Of a stretch of DNA of 64,000 nucleotides, positions 36,246 to 48,805 are shown piece after piece. The stretch lies in NCBI GenBank assembly GCA_947095535.1, contig OX352773.1, positions 209,208,093 to 209,272,092 of the forward strand, read 5' to 3'. Source of the DNA: Poecilobothrus nobilitatus (taxonomy: Eukaryota > Arthropoda > Insecta > Diptera > Dolichopodidae). The translations under genes were made by a program, and so were the position numbers. The first letter of the stretch is position 1. Each line of letters starts with the position of its first letter. A model generated the notes under the pieces. That model saw only the letters and a list, made by a program, of their open reading frames with translations. It had not been told where the DNA came from and ran no database searches.

Positions 36246-37558
36246 AAACAAGGTAGAATGTAAACCAACGGTTTTTAAAAGCGCACATTTCCAAAACTCA
36301 ATACAAACTGTTTAGAAGTGTGACTTGCACAAAAATTTGAAAATTTCATGTAATAAGAAAAAATGTGAAAATAGGACATTTTTGAAATTTTGAGGGGCTA
36401 TAAGTCCGGAATCCTCTATAACTAAGAAAAGCCGTTAACACACGTAAAAATATATTATTGAACCTTTAATTTTCATGTCTTGCCGAAAAAAAATTTGTAC
36501 AGGTGCCTAAGTTACAGGTGTCTAAAAATAGCAAATTTTCAATTTTTGAGGCGTAATAACTCTTAAAGAGGGGGTGTTACCAAAAAATTTTCTGAGGAAA
36601 CTTATACTAATTCTAAAAGTTCTTTCTTGTCTCAAAATTTCAAGCCTCTATCTAGAAGCGTGCCGGAGTTATGAAAAAAGAAATTTCATGCAAAATGTGG
36701 TTTTCACATAACGGTAAATTTAAATAGTAAATTACAACATATTACATAATTTTGATATTGTTTTATATAGATAATAAATTTTTCGATCTTCTGGCGGTTT
36801 TAGATTGCAAAATTATTACGTAGAGCCCGAGATATATACATCTGAAAATGGGGCTTTTTCGCAATTTTGAAGAGCTGCAACTTTGGAACCCTTTACAATT
36901 AAAATAAACCTTTAACACACGTAAAAATATATTATTGTAGCTTTAAATTTTATATCTTGCAGAAGTAAAATGTGTACAGGTTTCTAAGTTACAGGTGTTT
37001 AAAAATAGCAAATTTTCAATTTTTAAGCCCTAATAGCTCATAAACAGGGGGTGGTCCGAAAAAATTTTCTGAGCAAACTTAAACTAATTCTAAAAGTTCT
37101 TTCTTGCCTCAAAATTTCAAGCTTCTATCTAGAAGCGTGCCGGAGTTATGAAAGTAGAAAAATCATGCAAAATTTGGTTTTCACATAACGGTAAATTTAA
37201 ATACTAAATTTAAAAAAAATGTATAATTTTGATATTAATTTACAAAGATAAAAGAAATACCCGTCGAATGACGTTTTCAGATTGAAAAAATCTTAAACAG
37301 AACATAAGATAAATGCTTTTAAAAATAGGGCTTTTTCAAAGTTTGAGGGGCTGTAGCTCCGTAATGGGGGGGACTACATAAAAAAGTTGTTCCACAAAAT
37401 TATTTTTTTTATGAGACCTACCTATGGTTAAAATTGTTTTTCTCTATCTTTAACGGTGTAGAAGTTTTGTAAACAGACGGACGGACGGACAGACGGACGG
37501 ACAGAGTGAAACTAATAAGCACATTTTTTCAAAATTTTTTTGGAAATGTGCTAAAAAC
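36246..37558 (+). mobile_element. TIR family B, best full-length copy (copy 4)
   Basis: Starts 'AACAAGGTAGAATGTAAACC'; inverted-repeat arms GCGCACATTTCCAAAA (36281-36296) and TTTTGGAAATGTGC (about 37538-37551). GACG microsatellite at about 37478-37504. Inside are two related modules ('TTTTCACATAACGGTAAATT' near 36700 and 37180, 'GTGCCGGAGTTATGAAA' near 36660 and 37138). It is non-coding and needs a transposase from elsewhere. Closely similar to copy 2, so the family was active not very long ago in relative terms. Confidence 0.85.
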
Positions 37559-38431
37559 CATTTTGAAAAATACAAAAGAACATTTGTATTAAATAAAATT
37601 AAAAATATCTAATCTCTAAGATTTTCATTTCAATTCAGTAAGTCACATTGTAAACAGAACATTTTTATAGCCCTCTAAAATTTATAAAAAAAAAAAAATA
37701 GTATTATCTTCCTTTAACTTTAATGTTCATTTATTTTCCATGTCAGTGATTATATATACATATATGTAATCTTCTTTCTTGTAATTTATATAAAATATAA
37801 ACTTCCACACTTCATATTTTTAAAGTAATAGTTACATTTCCTTTATTTTAAAAAGTTTTTTTTAAAGAATAGTTGTCCTTTTAGATATTTCGATTTAAAT
37901 CCTCTTCAAGGACTTTTTTTTTTAAATTGTAAATTTTTTTTCTTTTTTCCGATTCTTTTCCTTTTTTAAGAAAAAGGCAAAAGATTTAAAATACTAAAAG
38001 AAATTCAAAGTTAACTGTTCATATGAGCCTACAGTTGATTTTATGATTGTGTTCTTTATTTTTTCACTTTATAGGGTTGGGTGTTTTAAAAGTTAAAAAT
38101 TCAACTAAATTTTTTTCTAATTTAATCATAATATTTAATCAAATTTATGTAATATGAGAATAAATGTGATATTTATAATATGAAATAGTATTTAGTATCT
38201 AATATAATTTACTTTTAAAATATACAAACTATTTAAAAAAAATGAATACATATTAAACTTATATTTAAAAAAAAATAATTAAAATTCTTTAACAATACTT
38301 TGAAACTACAAAATTTTAAAAAATTGTAAAAAGAAACAATTTTATTCAATTCATCTTTTAATTTTGAAAATAATGAAATTTAATTCAAAAGAACTGCATA
38401 TTTTGCAAATCTGCAAACATAAAATTGATTC
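37559..38431. other. Spacer between inverted B copies
   Basis: A+T-rich with no recognised feature. It separates B copy 4 from the opposite-facing copy 5. Confidence 0.55.
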
Positions 38432-39249
38432 ATGTGCATTTTTAAAAAATAAATTTGAAAAAATGTGCTTATTAGTTTCACTCTGTCCGTCCGTCCGTCT
38501 GTTTACAAAACTTCTATACCGTTAAAGGTAGAGAAAAGAAATTTTAACCATGGTTATTGGCTAGGTCTCATAAAAAAAATAATTTTGTGGAACAACTTTT
38601 TGATGTAGCCCCATCCATTACGGAGCTACAGTCCCTCAAACTTTGAATAAGTCCTATTTTTAAATACGTATATCTTATATTCTGCTTAACAGTTTTTCAA
38701 TTTAAAAATGTCATTCGACATGTATTTTTTTTACCTTTGTAAATGAATATCAAAATTATACAATTTTTTTAAATTTAATATTTAAATTTAGCGTTATGTG
38801 AAAACTAAATTTTGCTTGATTTTTCTACACTCATAATTCCGAAACACTTTTAAATAGGGACTTGAAATTTTGATGGCAGAAAGAACTTTTAAAATTAGTA
38901 TAAGTTTGCTCAGAAAAAATTTTTTTGGACCACCCTCTGTTTATGAGATATTAGGGTTCAAAAATTGAAAATTTGCTATTTTTAGACACCTGAACACATT
39001 TTTTTTTTGGCAATAGATAAAAATTAAAGTTCCAGTAATATATTTTTACGTGTGCTAATGGTTTTTCTTAGTTATATAGGGTTCCGGAATTACAGTCTCT
39101 TAAAATTCCAGAAAAGTCTTAGTTTCACATTTTTTCTTATTACATGAAATTTTAAAATTTTTGTGCAAGTCACAATTCTAAACAGTTTGTATTGTCTTTT
39201 GGAAATGTGCGCTTTTAAAAACCGTTGGTTTACATTCTACCTTGTTTTT
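38432..39249 (-). mobile_element. TIR family B, internally shortened copy 5
   Basis: Left end 'CATGTGCATTTTTAAAAAAT', then CACTCTGTCCGTCCGTCCG, 'CCATCCATTACGGAGCTACA', 'GCGTTATGTGAAAAC', and right end 'ACCGTTGGTTTACATTCTAC'. One of the two internal modules present in copies 2 and 4 is missing. It is opposite in orientation to copy 4, 0.87 kb away. Confidence 0.82.
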
Positions 39250-40220
39250 TTTATATTATACTAATACATTAAAATTTAACAGAATTGAATTACATTGAAT
39301 TGAATTGAATTGAATTAAATTTAATTCATTGAATTTTAGAATACAAAAAAAAAACAGAAAACGACTATTGTAAAATCAAATCGCGTATTTTCTCAATTCA
39401 ATTTTTATTTCTCAATAGATAATAATTCTCTTTTCTTTATAGTTTTATTTTATTATATTATTATTATAATTATTTTTTTTTTTTTCTGTATAAGTTTTTA
39501 AAACTATAATCATGTCCTTATTTTATATTGAAACGAACCAATTTTCTTGATATAAAATGAAAAAATCTATCAATTCTTTATATTAAATGAAAAATTCAAG
39601 TAAAATTATAATATGTACACCTAAATATCGTTTAAATATTCTTATAGAAAATTGTGGTTAAATTTGTAAAATGTCTGGGCAAAATCATAATATCATACAT
39701 TTAATATGAAAAATACTTTAAATTTCAAAATAAGCCCTAAATAAATTAAATATAAAACTATATAAAACTAAAAAATACTTTAGATAACTATTTCTGGAAG
39801 TTCCAAATAAAAAGAGAAGTCAAATATTTTTAGTATCCGAAACTTTAAACAACAGTATATTTGATTTTTGTTCTTTCTTTTAAATTCTTTTTATTAAACA
39901 GACAACCAGACTATACTTATATGTACTTTGTTTTCTTAAATCTTCAAATAATACATGAATAAAAACTGAAAATTTCTATCAAATATTCCTTCCATCCAAT
40001 GCACATAAATGGATTATATTCACCATTTCTTTGTTTAAATCACTTACGTTTATATATCTATACTTTAAACATTTGATTAGGTATTTAAAATATTGGATAA
40101 TTCATTTGTTACATTCAAAGTTTATAGGGAACTTCAATAAATATGAGATCCTATAAATTACCTCTGCTGTGTTATCTTTTGTCGACTTTCAAATTCTAAT
40201 AAAAGTATATTTTTTCTTCT
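39250..40220. other. A+T-rich stretch with a TTGAA tandem repeat
   Basis: A short tandem of TTGAA/TGAAT units lies at about 39274-39330. No gene is seen. Confidence 0.6.
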
Positions 40221-40710
40221 TCTTTTTTTATATATATGAAAGTGAAGTTTTGTTTGTTTGTGATTTATAGACTCCTAAACTGCTCAGACGATCATCATGA
40301 AAATTTTGTATATAAAGATTTTTGGGTACAGGGAGTGTTTTTAGACAAACCAGCGAATTATATCCAATTTAGCGAAATACTGCTGACCAAAAACAAAGTC
40401 TCAAAAATTTTTTGTCGAGTTCCATTTACCTATTACGACACAACTTTTTAAAGATTTTTTCGTTACTTCCATCTAAATTAAAAACGATTTGATCGATTGC
40501 GGTTTGATCGTTTTTACCTTACCGGAACAATAGACTTGGATTTTGTTAACCTCTAGCGACACAGCGTATAAAAAAAAACTTTGGAACGAATTATGTTTAA
40601 CGAATTAATTTTACATGATAGAAAATTTGACCTAAAGAAAAGTTTAAAAAAATTTTTGTCGAGTTCCGTTAACCTATTGCGACACAACAGTTTTTTAAAG
40701 AAGTAAAACA
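40221..40710 (+). repeat. Unclassified repeat-like segment with internal direct repeats
   Basis: After a TATATATGAAAGTG start the segment reads 'AAGTTTTGTTTGTTTGTGAT' and 'GACTCCTAAACTGCTCAGAC', a type of sequence I associate with dispersed insect repeats although I cannot name it. 'TTTTGTCGAGTTCC' followed by 'ACCTATT.CGACACAAC' occurs at 40411-40445 and again at 40654-40690, with a weaker third trace at 40547-40566. A 71-codon frame at 40236-40451 shows no domain that I recognise. Confidence 0.45.
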
Positions 40711-40784
40711 TTGAATTTGAAAAAAATGTTTACAAAATGTTTAAACTTAAATGAAATTTTAGATGAAAATATAGAATGGATATG

Positions 40785-41172
40785 TACAAATGGCCATGGC
40801 CATGGCAATGGCCATTTGGCCACGTATATGTACAAAACCCTCAAAGGCAATAAATATTAAGAAGAACTTTATTGAGTTGGGTAGAGAGCGGTGGCTTGCT
40901 GGTGCAACTTGCATTACAAACAGAGCGAGAGCCATGAGGCCGAATTTAAAATTGAAAAGATCGAAATGTATATATGGCAATTCTCTCTCTCTTGATCTGA
41001 AGTAAGATAATTAATTGGTTTTATAACGGGCCATTGTCATATCGATTGACATGCTAGAAGATTGGGAATGTATATGGTTTTTAACTGTAGAGGAATTGCC
41101 TTTATAGAGAACATGAAGCACTTTTACTGCACCTGTCCCAGTATGTCAATAAAAACGCGGAAATATTTCTGA
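40785..41172 (+). pseudogene. RNase H-bearing non-LTR retrotransposon, C-terminal relic
   Basis: A first frame (to a TAA at 41003-41005) reads 'ELGRERWLAGATCITNRARA' followed by 'MRPNLKLKRSK', matching the 'RW....TC..S.R.LWP....KRS..L..LSR' segment of LINE ORF2 proteins. A shifted frame then gives 'LIGFITGHCHID', 'HARRLGM', and 'ENMKHFYCTCPSMS', i.e. the 'ITGHC' motif and the H...C end of the knuckle. Stops and a frameshift show it is dead. Its left edge carries an inverted GGCCATGG-rich tract (40790-40822). It ends at a TGA at 41170-41172. Confidence 0.65.
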
Positions 41173-42798
41173 AAATTCTTTTTCTAAAGTTTAGGTTAAT
41201 TCTCTGACATGTATAAGTTTCTTCCATCAATTAAAACGAAATTCTGTTGATTTTTGTTCTCTACAATTAATAATTTTTTAATAGAAGTTGATTAAATAGC
41301 ATGCACAATAATTTGCCGAATATGTAAATGTACTTATATTTGGAACTGTGAAACATAATTTAATTGTAAATCTTTTTTGTTTTTTGTTTAAACATTCATC
41401 GACGTTTTAAAGAAAATGAACTAAACAAATCACATATAATCCAAATAATATAATATAAAAGATGAACTTTTCTTTGTACAATGAGACATTTTATTGAATT
41501 TATTCTGCAATATAGTGAAAGTAAATGCACAAAAATTAGTTGGCATAGTAAAGGGAAAATGGTAAAGATCCGTTTAAAAGGATATCTTTTCAATTTCTTT
41601 GATTGATGAATTAAACTTAACTCAAAATTATATCAACCAAGTTATTTACAATGTATTGAATACAAATATAAAAAAAAAAAACAACTCTATTGATTATTTA
41701 TTTTTGCTGGCAAATAATTTTATAAAGAATTTTGTACACAATGTGGCCATATCTTATTGAATTGAATTAAAAATATTTGTTTTTAGTTTACAGTTAAATG
41801 TGGTTGACCTTATCATTGCATTATTATTTATGTAATTTTCTTGGTTCATGTTTTTTTTTTTTTTTGTTTTTTTTTGTCAATACACTCGAGAATCGTTTTT
41901 CTTGACGTGTAATAAAAGAAAATTTAATAACTAATAAAAAAGAAAAATTTTACTTTATGAGAAAAAAGTTATCATATATTTTGATACATATACACATAAC
42001 TATATAGACATATATTTCTTAGAAATAAACACTAACTTTTACGATTGTGAAAAAACTGAAACCAACATATATATTCATACATACATACATATACTTATAC
42101 TCAATGTCTGTTTTTGTTTTTCTTAAGTTTGTTTACTTTGAATTGGTAGCCATCTTTAATTCATTTCTATTTTGTTTTGAAAATTTTTCAATATTACAAA
42201 TCAAGTCAATGCTCCTAATATAATGGCATATATCATATTATTAGATATATATATGTTTTGATATGTACATAAACTTAAATATACTTGTCTTGCCTTATTG
42301 TAATGCTTACTTTTTTTGCAAGCATATATACATCCATATAGTTATACTTCTTCTATCAGTCTCTTTCTACGCCAATTGTATTTAATTGTGTTTTTAAGAT
42401 GGTTTTAAAGATGTTTTCATAGATAAAATAATGGATGGATAAGAAAATGAAAATCTTTCAAAACAAATATTTTGTTTGTGTTGGTAAATATAAACAAATA
42501 TAAATGTATGAGTGTAAATTTTGTACTTTAATATTTTTTTAGTAGTTTAAATGCAAATATTACTTTGTCGATGCCACATTTTGCACTACCCCTTGTAATT
42601 TGGGTTTCTGTAACTTATTGCAACACTACTTAAAACAGAATTGAGGTTGCAATAGTATATTGGAATGAAAAATTTTTAGACAAAATTTTAAACAATTGAA
42701 AATTATTAACCAAATTAGTTTAATAAGTATTATTGTTTAATAAAATTAATATAATCTGCTCCAATTAATATTTATTTATTCGTTTTATATAAGAATCT
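41173..42798. other. A+T-rich stretch, nothing recognised
   Basis: Simple sequence with TACATACATA patches near 42075. No gene is seen. Confidence 0.6.
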
Positions 42799-42850
42799 GA
42801 GGCCTCGGTGGCCTAATGGGTAAGAGCGTATAAAATACGCTGTAAACTGT
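42799..42850 (+). mobile_element. tRNA-derived SINE, family SINE1 (copy d, head only)
   Basis: An intact head 'GGCCTCGGTGGCCTAATGGG' plus 'GCGTATAAAATACGCTGTAA', then the copy breaks off. B-box, body and tail are absent. Confidence 0.75.
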
Positions 42851-42884
42851 AAATTCTAGAATATAATTTTAAAAATAAGGAAGT

Positions 42885-42965
42885 AAATAAATCAACCTTT
42901 CCTTTTGCAGTATAAATATTAAATTATAATTATTTTATTTATTTTGTTTACATTATATTGTTATA
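42885..42965 (-). repeat. Fragment shared with the SINE3 tail
   Basis: 'AAATCAACCTTTCCTTTTGC' and 'ATTAAATTATAATTATTTTA' match 28341-28410. The tRNA-like head is not present here. Confidence 0.5.
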
Positions 42966-43018
42966 CCTTTCTCTTTGAAAAATCGACGACTGACGCATTT
43001 CGCCATTACCTAATCATA

Positions 43019-43812
43019 TTTTTATACCCGTATGGACTATGTTCAAGGGTATAATAAATTTGCTATTACGTTTGTGATACCTTAAAGGAGTCGAGCTAGA
43101 TATAGTGTCAAAGGTATGGATCGAATCGAATTCTGAGTCTGAGTCGAAGCCATGTACGTTCGTCCGTCCAACCGCACGATAACTCAAAAACTAAAGGAGC
43201 TTGGAGGCTGAAATTATTTTTACGTCACTTTTGCAAAATTCTTTATATGGAAATAACTGAGTATCTATTCAAGCTATAGGTATCTGAAATTTTGCAAGTG
43301 ATGATCAAGTTTTATGGCAACAAATTCTGTAAAATTTGGTTCTGATGGCACGACAGGTTCGGGTAGCTGCCATACAACTTATCCGTTTAAATGAAAATAG
43401 CTCAGTGTCTATTGAAGCTAGGTATCTGAAATTTTGTGAAGAGGTGTCGAGTTACATGCTAAAAACTTTTGTAAAATTTTATTGGTCTAAAGCAGCCGGT
43501 TTAGGCTTCTTGCACTTCTTGGATCTTAATGAAGCTAGGCGTCTAAAGTCTTATAAATTATGATCAAGTTTTATGGCAACAACTTCCGTAAAATTTGGTT
43601 GTGCTTGTGCAATGGATTCGGTTAGCTGCCCGAATTCATATACAACTTCACAATTTACATAAATATATCTCTGTAGTTAACGTCGGTACTAAAACATCTG
43701 AATGTTTTTAAAAGATGGTCAAGTTTTATAGATAACAGGATATGTTACGTTCATACGCGTATCCCAGAGTTGACACAGTCTACTCTACTACACTCTTCCT
43801 CGTTTTTATCAC
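43019..43812 (-). mobile_element. TIR family C, longest copy (copy 2)
   Basis: Left end 'TTTATACCCGTATGGACTAT', right end 'GTTCATACGCGTATCCC' followed by about 40 further conserved bases to 'CTCTTCCTCGTTTTTAT'. GTCCGTCC microsatellite near 43160. The interior holds several related modules of roughly 115 bases, each with 'GATCAAGTTTTATGGCAACA' and 'AAGCTAGGTATCTGAAATTT'. A 75-codon plus-strand frame (43336-43563) has a counterpart in copy 4 at 54252-54521. I regard this as repeat homology and not as a demonstrated protein. Confidence 0.8.
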
Positions 43813-46049
43813 AACAATCATTGTAAAAAAAGATTAAATTTTTTCTATTAACCTAATTGTATTGAAAAGGCCAAAGAAAATCTTTAAAAAAAATAAATAA
43901 AGATTAAATTAATAAATTTAATAAAAAATAAATAATTTAAATAATAAATTTCATTTTAAATTTATAATAACTCAACGGTATTTACGTATATTGAATAAAC
44001 AAATTCTAACTAATAAATTAATAGTTAAGTTTAAAAGTTTCAAAACCATTATTTGTTATTAATTAACATAAAAATCAAAAATATATATATATAAAGAAAT
44101 ATCTATATATTAAATTAATAATTTTCGACATATTTCTATGTTTTAGATTCCCATCGTTTTGATATAATTTGTGAATCTTTACCTTCAAACTTCACCTTGT
44201 TTGCACTCTCTGCTTTTGTTATGACTTTGCAAAACGGATTTCGATTTAATAAAATATGAAGATCTCGGTTATCTGAAATATAGCCGAATGATATTCAATT
44301 GGCTGAAAATAAAACCGAATGAAATCTAGATATTGAATTGGCTCTATTTTATTATCTTAAATTTATTTTAAATCTGCAAATAAATAAAAAATCTTTTTCC
44401 AGAAATTTTGTTTATATTTTTGTTTATAGTTAGGTGTATATATGCCAACTATAAAATCCCTCCTGCCACCACAAATCACCACTAAGCAAATATTAGAACC
44501 CTGATTTTGTAATCAATTCTTAAACCCATTCTAATTATTTTAAATATGTACCTTGTTGTTGAAATGTGTATATATTACAAGACACAAATTTTATATAGAT
44601 ACATTTTTTATATATATAAAAAAACTTGTTGTTGTCTTGTAACATAAAGGTAAAATAAATATTTAGGAAGGAGTTTAGTGTTAAAAAAAGAGAATTCAAA
44701 TCCAAATTTTATCAAAGTATTCCTGTGTTAAAATATTTTTGACGTTATTCTTTTTTAAAAAATTATACAAAGCCGATATTTCATTTGACTTTATTTCAGG
44801 TTACTATTTTTGTTTTTCATTTTTAAGTTAAGTTTATGAGAAGCAAATTGTACTTTATCGGTGAGCCTTTTCCTAACACGAAACTAAATAATTTGCCTAT
44901 AAGCATAGATATTTATTACTGAAAATTTATATTAATATGCTTGGTTCTATTTTTTTTTACAAAATTTTATTTTATTGCAGAAAAGTGAAATAAAGTGTTT
45001 TTTTTTTTTGTTATCTTGAAAGAAAGCAAGTTTATAATAATAATAACAATAAAGAACAGTTTCTTAAGACATTTTAAAATAACAAAAAAAAACTTTTTAA
45101 AACAACCTGGAACTATTACAATGTAAGGGATACTATTTTTGTTTTTTTTGTTTTTACTTTTTTCTACAATCAATTTATTTTATCTATTAATTTTATTGCA
45201 ACTATTCTTTCAGGAATATAAACTTCTTTAATACAAAATGTTCTTTTGAATCTTTAATTTTTTTTTTCAATATTTTTTTTTTTTTAATTTGTCTGATCAG
45301 TTCTACATCAGTTCATTCCAATTCAACTACTATGCAATATTTGTAACATGACATATATGTACATATATATTATGTTGTTGTTATTTTATTAGCGTTGTAG
45401 ACCACTATCTTAAGGCCTGCCACCTTTTGTGTACCCCAACTCCATGAGACACTCGTTTATCATAGAAGTTTATCGAGTTAGTTCAATGTCCCTAAAAATT
45501 TAAATTAATAGTTTAAAAATGCATGGCATTATATAAACCATGAACTGGTTGATTATACCCTAACAATTACGAACAGTATACACACTGAAACTATTTTTAG
45601 GCTGAGCTTAAGAAAAGTGAACAAGAATTGCACAACACAAAATTGATCACAACTTAATGATGTTTTACAAAATTTAAAAAAAAAAAATATTTAATAACCA
45701 TACCCTTTTAAATTTGTTTTCATTCCTTTTGTTCTTTATAAGTTTTTAAATACATTTCTTAGAAAAGAAATAAAATTAAATAATTTAATAAAAATAAAAC
45801 AAAGAGAAAAATAATATCAATTTGATCCTTGAAAGAACTGAAACATGATTACTAAATATTATTTTACCCTTCTTATCTTCCAACTCATTTTTTTTGTGCT
45901 TTTTCCTTCCATATAATATGTTTAGATCAAAATACTGAAATTTATATTCTCTCCCGTTTTTTCTTCGCTTTTCTGTCCTAAATTTTTCTCTGTTATGTTT
46001 CATATTTTATAAAGTGTTTAGTATATAGCAAAGAATATTTGAATTGATA
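43813..46049. other. A+T-rich stretch with minor patches
   Basis: Contains a possible 72-base hairpin at 44573-44644 (arms around TTACAAGACA and TGTCTTGTAA) and an unexplained more complex patch at 45380-45490. No gene is seen. Confidence 0.5.
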
Positions 46050-46602
46050 TAAAAGGTATCCCACGATAAATTTCACACAAAGCACAAAGCCAATGAAAAT
46101 TCATTAGAAAACAAAATTGCTCATAACTGCTGCTCGATCCTGTTACGTCTATTTAACCAATTAATTGTTGCCATAAAACGTGACTATTTTTACAAAATTT
46201 CAGATTTCTAGCTTTTCTTCGGTACCATGATATGAGCTTATAATTTTTCAAACTAACAACGGCAGCAAACTTTATTTCTTTTGACAAAATTTCAGATACT
46301 TTTTTAACACTGAATTATGCTCATATATAGAAAATTAAGTTGTATGGTAACTACACAAACCCATCGATCGAAATTGTTGAATTGCAAAACTAGGATTTTT
46401 ATAAAAATAGATTTCAGAATCTTAGCTCCATTATATTTTTAATTATTGTCCAAATCAACGGAGGAATAAATGTACATGGCTAAATGAACTCAGATTGCAA
46501 TCCTGAGCAAGAATATATATATACTTTTCGATATCTATCTCGTTCCTTTTAAAATATCATAAACATAATGGCAAATCTATTATACCCTTGAAAGTTTATA
46601 AT
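46050..46602 (+). mobile_element. TIR family C, strongly decayed copy 3
   Basis: Recognised by order of landmarks: 'GGTATCCCACG' start, 'TTGCCATAAAACGTGA', 'AAATTTCAGAT', 'GTACATGGCTAAATGAACTC', 'ATCTCGTTCCTTT' and end 'AAATCTATTATACCCTTGAA'. The GACG microsatellite has been lost (CAACGGAGG remains). Confidence 0.6.
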
Positions 46603-48805
46603 CTTAAATAATTAAAACATCTTAAATCAAATTTATATCTTCTACATGGAAAAAGATATGACTTTTTGTTTTAGAAGCATATGCGAAAAACTTTAAGCAA
46701 CGTTATCTAGAACCGTTAAAAATAAACATTCTCGCCAAATAAAATGTTCTGTTTATTCCGCCATCCCATATCACTTCCAGCTTTATTTAAAACTTACCAT
46801 TGGAGGACACTCTGTATATTGAAAAATGTAACTTTGTAGAGTGAGCCAAAACAATTGAATTCATAACAAAAAGGGACTAAAAAGGATAATAAAATAAAAA
46901 AGAAAATAGTATGATCTAAATATATGTATATGATTTAAATCACCATTATTTGTCTAAACTTTAATCAGCTGAGAAATAAGTAAAAATAAAACAACGAAAT
47001 AAATTTTTTTGATTTACGATATTATTGAATACAAGAACTTAAATATTTCCTTCGGAATTACATATTATATGTGTTTTAAAATGTAGGTGTGTTTGTTTAT
47101 TAATATACACAATTAAGGAATTATATCGACTTTAAAATCATTTTGTTTTTTTAAATGTAAAAAAAATTCAATTTCTGTCAGTCAGTACCTAAAACTTTTA
47201 AGAAGCAATACTAAATTTGACTTTTTAATAGATTTTAAGCTGTTTACTACAAGATCGTTACTTTATTTATGTACTTATAGAAGATAACTGTCTATTAATG
47301 TACGATCACAAAATGTAGATAGTGATTAATTTTATAATTTATCAAGTTAATAACAAAAACACATTACATTATACAATTATGATTAAAATATTTTTAAAAT
47401 ATTACTTGTAAAATACTACACATCAAAAGAACACAAAAAAAAAAACAATGAGTTAAAGCTGTCAAAGCAAAGTTAATTTTATAATTTATATAGAGTAAAA
47501 ATTGTTTTTCTTTATTTAATTTAACTTTAATATAAAAGTCAGGCCTAGGTGGTTGTTTGAAAAAATCAAAAATTATACCGCATTTTAAAATTCATTAGAC
47601 TACATTTTTATTGACAAAAATTGTTCATTTGATTATTGAGCTAAATTGTTTTGGATCAGTATACATTATAATATTATATCAGATAAAAATAATTAAAATA
47701 TGCTTCTAAGAATATTTTGTTTAAAATTGTAATCACTATGTAAGAATAAAATCCTTTACTTCAAATTCTTTTTAATAAATAAAAAATATATTAACAAAAT
47801 ATTATACAAAAAATGATATTATTAAATATAATCTAAACGGTTATTTCTAAAATATAAAATAATTTATCCATTCCTGCAGTGTAGATAACATAAAATTTTC
47901 TATGTGGAAAAATTTAAACAATGCCAGGATAATAAAAATGAAATAAAAAAAATTTTATATTGTTCTAGACCATAGAAGAAAAACGCGGTTCATTAAGAAT
48001 GTTACACTAAATCTATATATAAGCATACTATAATTCTACATGTATTCTTCATACATAAGTATATAGTATATACATATAAGAATTCTATTAAGGATTTCTT
48101 TATTGTTTTTTTTTTTTTTTTATTTTGTGGCATTGTAACACTTTTTATTTATTTCAATATTTAAGGGTTAGTCTTTTAGTTAGAATTAGAAACAAAAGAA
48201 AATAAAATGATTTCAAACGATATCCGATTATTCGAAATAATTTCTAAGAAATTGTTAAACTTTTCTTTTTATTTTTTTTTTGTTTTTTATAATTTTATTA
48301 TTTAATAGATTTTCATTGTTGAATGCGCAACTGTGATTGTATTTATGAGAAAATAAAACTGTAAATTTAAGAATAAAAGAGCTTATAAAAAGTTTAAAAT
48401 AAAAAAATAAAATAAAAAAAAAACACAATTACACGATTACACGATTACTTACTCAATAATAGTGAATAAATAAATGGATATTATTGTGGTAATTTTTAAA
48501 ATGCGGTGTAATATTATAAAGTTATTTTTTCTATATTCACAATCAATTCAATTTCTCGGTTTAATATTAAATATTGATTTTTTTAAATTTTCTTTTTCAT
48601 TGTTTTTTTTTTTGTATTTTATATTACTACAATAAATAACATAATAAATTTCCAAAAAAAAAAAAAAAGAAAATTATGTTGCAATAATCTTAAAAATAAA
48701 TATAATTTTTAGTATTGATTTTGATGCTTTTTTTTTTTTATAATAAAAAAAGGATACTAAATATAATATGAACTTTCAAGTTCATCAATCTTAAAATATT
48801 AAATA
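46603..48805. other. A+T-rich stretch, one possible TIR end
   Basis: At about 46805-46823 'GGAGGACACTCTGTATATT' resembles a transposon end of the TATACAGAGTGTCC type, but there is no partner. A doubled ACACGATT lies at 48431-48447. No gene is seen. Confidence 0.5.

Noticed and set aside
37478..37504. GACG run taken as an independent microsatellite locus or a CRISPR-like array
   Set aside because: It sits at a fixed place in a dispersed element and has no spacers.
42799..42850. tRNA gene suggested by the GGCCTCGGTGGCCTAATGGG head
   Set aside because: No B-box or acceptor-stem partner follows, and the same head recurs as part of a dispersed SINE.
46800..46830. Transposon end of the TATACAGAGTGTCC type
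   Set aside because: Only one end is seen, it is short, and no partner lies within several kilobases.
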